The notes under the pieces are model-generated. The model ran no database searches and was not told where the DNA came from. It saw only the letters and a list, made by a program, of their open reading frames with translations. A DNA stretch of 64,000 nucleotides from Bog-793 sp963761425 (lineage in GTDB: Bacteria; Actinomycetota; Acidimicrobiia; Acidimicrobiales; Bog-793): contig CAVXGQ010000005.1 of NCBI GenBank assembly GCA_963761425.1, forward strand, positions 372,001-436,000, given 5' to 3'. This document shows positions 63,145-64,000 of this stretch, one piece after another. Positions within the stretch are counted from its first letter, which is position 1; every line of letters starts with the position of its first letter. Both the position numbers and the translations under genes were made by a program.

Positions 63145-63777
63145 CTACAGACCGCGCAGCACCGTCACGACCTTGCCGTAGATCGTGACCTCCTCGGGAG
63201 CAAGTTCGAGCTCGGGGTAGCTGGGATTGGCGGGGACGAGTACGACGTGGCCCCGCCGACGCCGGTAGGTCTTCACCGTTGCCTCGCCGTCGGGAATGCC
63301 GGCGACGACGACGTCGCCGGGTTCGGCTTCGGGTTGGTGACGGACGACGACCAGGTCGCCGTCGAGGATTCCGGCTTCGATCATCGAATCACCCCGCACC
63401 CGCAGCATGAACAGCTCACCTGGGCCCGTCAGGTCCTCCGGCACCGGAAGGACCTCTTCGACGTTCTCCTTGGCGAGGACGCCGACACCGGCGGCGACGT
63501 TGCCGACGAGGGGCACGTGCGCGACAGGTCGCACCCCGATCGCGGCACCCGAAGACGGCTCGAAGGAGACCTCGATGGCGCGTGGCTTGGTCGGGTCGCG
63601 GCGCAGGTAGCCCTGACGCTGGAGGATCTGCAGATGGGCATGGACGGTCGAGGAGGAGGTGAGCCCGACCGCCTCGCCAATCTCACGCACCGAGGGCGGA
63701 TAGCCCCGCTCGCGCACCTGACGTTCGATGAACTCGAGAATCTGACGACGCTTGCCCGAGAGCTGCGTTTCGGCCAT
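63145..63777 (-). CDS. lexA: LexA repressor
   Basis: 210 residues. SOS master repressor. Winged-helix domain (about 5-70) with GYPPSVREIGEAVGLTS and STVHAHL; self-cleavage site A96-G97 in VGNVAAGVG; catalytic S131 in RGDSM and K169 in EATVK. ATG 63777 is the conserved start (MAETQLSGKRRQIL). It is autoregulated: three operators lie upstream (63850-63907). Ends 5 nt after dapE in the opposite direction. Confidence 0.97.
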   Translation of the reverse strand: MAETQLSGKRRQILEFIERQVRERGYPPSVREIGEAVGLTSSSTVHAHLQILQRQGYLRRDPTKPRAIEVSFEPSSGAAIGVRPVAHVPLVGNVAAGVGVLAKENVEEVLPVPEDLTGPGELFMLRVRGDSMIEAGILDGDLVVVRHQPEAEPGDVVVAGIPDGEATVKTYRRRRGHVVLVPANPSYPELELAPEEVTIYGKVVTVLRGL

Positions 63778-63822
63778 GTGCCCCGCCTTTCGCGAACAGC
63801 CTGCGGCCACGTCCTGGGCCCG

Positions 63823-63852
63823 AAGTTACATCCCTGTGACACCCGAGTGCAA
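63823..63852 (-). promoter_or_regulatory. lexA promoter
   Basis: On the minus strand TTGCAC (63852-63847) and TAACTT (63828-63823) are separated by 18 nt. The first LexA box overlaps the -35, so bound LexA would block it. Confidence 0.45.
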
Positions 63853-63863
63853 ACATCCGTTCG
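63850..63863. promoter_or_regulatory. LexA box 1 (SOS operator, imperfect)
   Basis: CAAACATCCGTTCG; matches the actinobacterial CGAAC-N4-GTTCG consensus except in the left half. Overlaps the -35 of lexA. Confidence 0.6.
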
Positions 63864-63864
63864 T

Positions 63865-63878
63865 GGAACATCCGTTCG
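63865..63878. promoter_or_regulatory. LexA box 2 (SOS operator)
   Basis: GGAACATCCGTTCG, one mismatch from CGAAC-N4-GTTCG, only 15 nt (start to start) from box 1. Confidence 0.7.
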
Positions 63879-63886
63879 CTCGGTGG

Positions 63887-63916
63887 TTGACATCGAACAC
63901 ATGTTCGTGCGACGAT
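63887..63916 (+). promoter_or_regulatory. promoter of divergent SOS gene
   Basis: Perfect -35 TTGACA (63887-63892), 18-nt spacer holding LexA box 3, then GACGAT (63911-63916). Reads away from lexA toward the right edge. Confidence 0.5.
63894..63907. promoter_or_regulatory. LexA box 3 (SOS operator, perfect)
   Basis: CGAACACATGTTCG, a perfect CGAAC-N4-GTTCG site, inside the spacer of the divergent promoter. Confidence 0.85.
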
Positions 63917-63979
63917 GAGATGTGGACGGGCAGACATATCTACGAAGAAGACGGGTGGTCTTCTCGGTCGGAGGCGGGC

Positions 63980-64000
63980 ATGGCGGCGGTGATCGGTTCT
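63980..64000 (+). CDS. start of divergent gene, probably SOS-induced (runs off right edge)
   Basis: Only the first 7 codons (MAAVIGS) are in the window. ATG 63980 has GGAGG 5 nt upstream; an in-frame ATG at 63920 would add 20 residues. The promoter upstream carries a perfect LexA box. In other actinobacteria the gene divergent from lexA often encodes a small LysM or division-inhibitor protein; nothing here can confirm that. Confidence 0.45.

Overview
The window is a single stretch of very GC-rich bacterial chromosome with dense, mostly intact housekeeping and cell-envelope genes. I see no rRNA, tRNA, IS element, phage or CRISPR array. Actinobacterial hallmarks include a WhiB protein beside a PdtaS-type histidine kinase, DUF3107, a FolP2-type dihydropteroate synthase relative, F420 genes (cofD, cofE), a DUF5719/glycosyltransferase/phosphomannomutase/Trm112/SIS envelope cluster, and a LexA operator of the CGAAC-N4-GTTCG type. 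Several genes differ from the mycobacterial or streptomycete norm: a proteobacterial-type DapD, a short AhcY, a stand-alone CofE and a rhodanese-first MoeB. I infer a deep-branching actinobacterium, plausibly class Acidimicrobiia; this is inference, not something read directly.

Layout. 1-4.9 kb: valS (C-terminus beyond the left edge) and cysS diverge from a 20-bp gap, then cspA with a long leader, then gmd. 5.2-8.4 kb: Fe-S genes, a SufR-like regulator with a cysteine desulfurase, divergent from an Mrp/ApbC carrier. 8.5-14.4 kb: dGTPase-like HD protein, SPFH/NfeD membrane pair, DUF3107, PHP phosphatase, PdtaS-like kinase, WhiB. 14.7-17.3 kb: MBOAT plus SGNH/DUF459 pair, probably acylating an envelope glycan. 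17.5-26.9 kb, minus strand: metH, cnoX-like, folP2-like, holA, inositol-monophosphatase family, hppA. 27.1-34.7 kb: an unknown protein, a permease remnant, a class III aminotransferase, a nitroreductase, a rhodanese-MoeB fusion, an M20 amidohydrolase and a biotin carboxylase/BCCP protein, divergent from birA. 35.5-50.6 kb: a long plus-strand envelope-glycan and F420 block (rmlB, rmlD, wbbL-like, manC-like, an epimerase, cofD, cofE, two GT4, rmd-like, a giant GT2-membrane protein, DUF5719). 50.5-56.2 kb: ftsH (minus), a CPBP protease, phosphomannomutase, Trm112-like and SIS proteins. 56.3-64 kb: ahcY, miaA-dapF-hflX, dapD-dapE, then lexA and the start of a divergent, probably SOS-induced gene.

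How it fits together. The glycan genes supply GDP-mannose precursors (phosphomannomutase, SIS isomerase, ManC-like), a route to GDP-D-rhamnose (Gmd plus Rmd-like) and part of the dTDP-L-rhamnose pathway (RmlB, RmlD). The glycosyltransferases, the membrane GT2 and the MBOAT/SGNH pair would use or decorate the products. MetH and AhcY are two steps of the methyl cycle; DapD, DapE and DapF supply diaminopimelate. Many genes have a TAnnnT hexamer 6-8 nt before the start codon, so leaderless transcription looks common here and helped me choose starts. The most unusual observations are active-site substitutions in DapF (first catalytic Cys to Ser) and RmlB (Asp to Cys), the structured leader before miaA, three LexA boxes at lexA, the permease remnant at 27.9 kb and the reversed rhodanese-MoeB fusion.
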